DNA from: UBA5794 sp964196275
Lineage (GTDB): Bacteria > Actinomycetota > Acidimicrobiia > Spongiisociales > UBA5794
Direction: 5' to 3'
DNA length: 9,969 nucleotides
Assembly (NCBI GenBank): GCA_964196275.1
Contig: CAXMSN010000050.1
Location: 1-9,969 of the forward strand
The position numbers and the translations under genes were made by a program. Of this stretch, positions 9,508 to 9,969 are shown in pieces. The stretch's first letter is position 1. Every line of letters begins with the position of its first letter. The notes below the pieces were generated by a model. That model saw only the letters and a program-made list of their open reading frames with translations, was not told the DNA's origin and ran no database searches.

Positions 9508-9969
9508 TCACTCGCGGCCGGCCCCCACGGCGCGCTCCGTCAGCGTCTTCCTCACCGTCGTGATGTCTGCCGGGCAGGTCTTGGAGGCCTTCCAGTAGCA
9601 CCAGCCCGTTGGGAGGAAGAAGATCTGGAAGATCGAGAGGCTGACCACAAGGTTGAACGGCGGCGGGATCGTCTTTTGCAGCGTCTCGGCGGTGGCGGTG
9701 GTCAGAAGCGCTCCCGTGCCTCGGCCGATGCCATTGACGACTTCTGCCGATCCAAAGACTGTGCCTCGATGTTCGGGGAGGTTCACGTCGGACATCAGCG
9801 CAAACCAGTTCGGTGAATCTGCGGACGTGAGCGCGATGGCGATGATCACAGACAGGAACGATGCTGCAACCCACGGGTTCGTGAAGAGGGCTACGACGAC
9901 CTCTCCGAGAAGCGTGAACGATCCAGCCCCTTCGGTGACCTGCAGGCCTCGAAGGGGTATCCAGAAGAA
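9508..9969 (-). CDS. C-terminal part of an MFS-like membrane transporter (start outside window)
   Basis: The frame is open from the right edge to TGA (complement of 9508-9510), giving 153 residues of a protein that begins beyond the window. Reading inward, a polar stretch is followed by a membrane helix (LLGEVVVALFTNPWVAASFL and on). A loop and helix contain SPNWFALMSDVNLPEHRGTV and FGSAEVVNGIGRGTGALL. A last hydrophobic helix, FNLVVSLSIFQIFFLPTGWC, precedes a short basic tail. The PEHRG...FG...NGIGRGxG pattern followed by a final helix resembles the last third of major-facilitator permeases. The substrate cannot be told. The GTG at 9847-9849 is only an internal codon, not the start. It converges on the oxidase gene across repeat copy C. 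Confidence 0.65.
   Translation of the reverse strand, partial: FFWIPLRGLQVTEGAGSFTLLGEVVVALFTNPWVAASFLSVIIAIALTSADSPNWFALMSDVNLPEHRGTVFGSAEVVNGIGRGTGALLTTATAETLQKTIPPPFNLVVSLSIFQIFFLPTGWCYWKASKTCPADITTVRKTLTERAVGAGRE

Overview
The window is high-GC bacterial chromosome. It most resembles a free-living actinobacterium, possibly Acidimicrobiia-like, but the taxon is inferred from gene style and not proven. The supports are a long adenosylcobalamin-dependent ribonucleotide reductase of the type common in Actinobacteria, a SigE-like sigma factor coupled to an alanine-rich membrane protein, strong GC bias at third codon positions, and a DnaA-box variant (TTGTCCACA) typical of high-GC Gram-positives. 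I see no rRNA, tRNA, CRISPR array, transposase or phage gene.

Layout. Bases 3-233 (+) look like the 3' end of a gene that begins before the window, with a hairpin on its stop codon. A minus-strand cluster follows, read from high to low coordinates. It holds an exported coiled-coil/M23 peptidase (3805-2648), a small two-helix LapA-like membrane protein (2592-2338), a sigma-70-family factor (2119-1640), and an overlapping membrane-anchored repeat protein that probably restrains the sigma factor (1647-370). Upstream of these, also on minus, is the 1144-residue nrdJ (7451-4017). Diverging from nrdJ on plus is an FAD-linked oxidase of the berberine-bridge type (7970-9328). The C-terminal part of an MFS-like transporter converges on it from the right edge (9969-9508, minus).

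Intergenic DNA. The nrdJ upstream region is rich in signals: a TTGACG-17-TACACT promoter, two NrdR-like boxes 33 bp apart, two tandem DnaA boxes and a strong ribosome binding site. Together they suggest dNTP synthesis controlled by both nucleotide status and replication initiation.

The most unusual structure is a dispersed element of about 130-140 bp. It is present three times (3877-4016 reversed, 7731-7858, 9329-9456), once in each intergenic region around nrdJ and the oxidase. Each copy has arms built of a 7-bp unit (tccgaNN), a variable centre with its own small hairpin, and a head block. The heads of two copies show base changes that preserve pairing. Two copies begin at the base right after a stop codon. 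It has no coding capacity and looks like a REP/MITE-like or structured 3'-end element that I cannot match to a named family.
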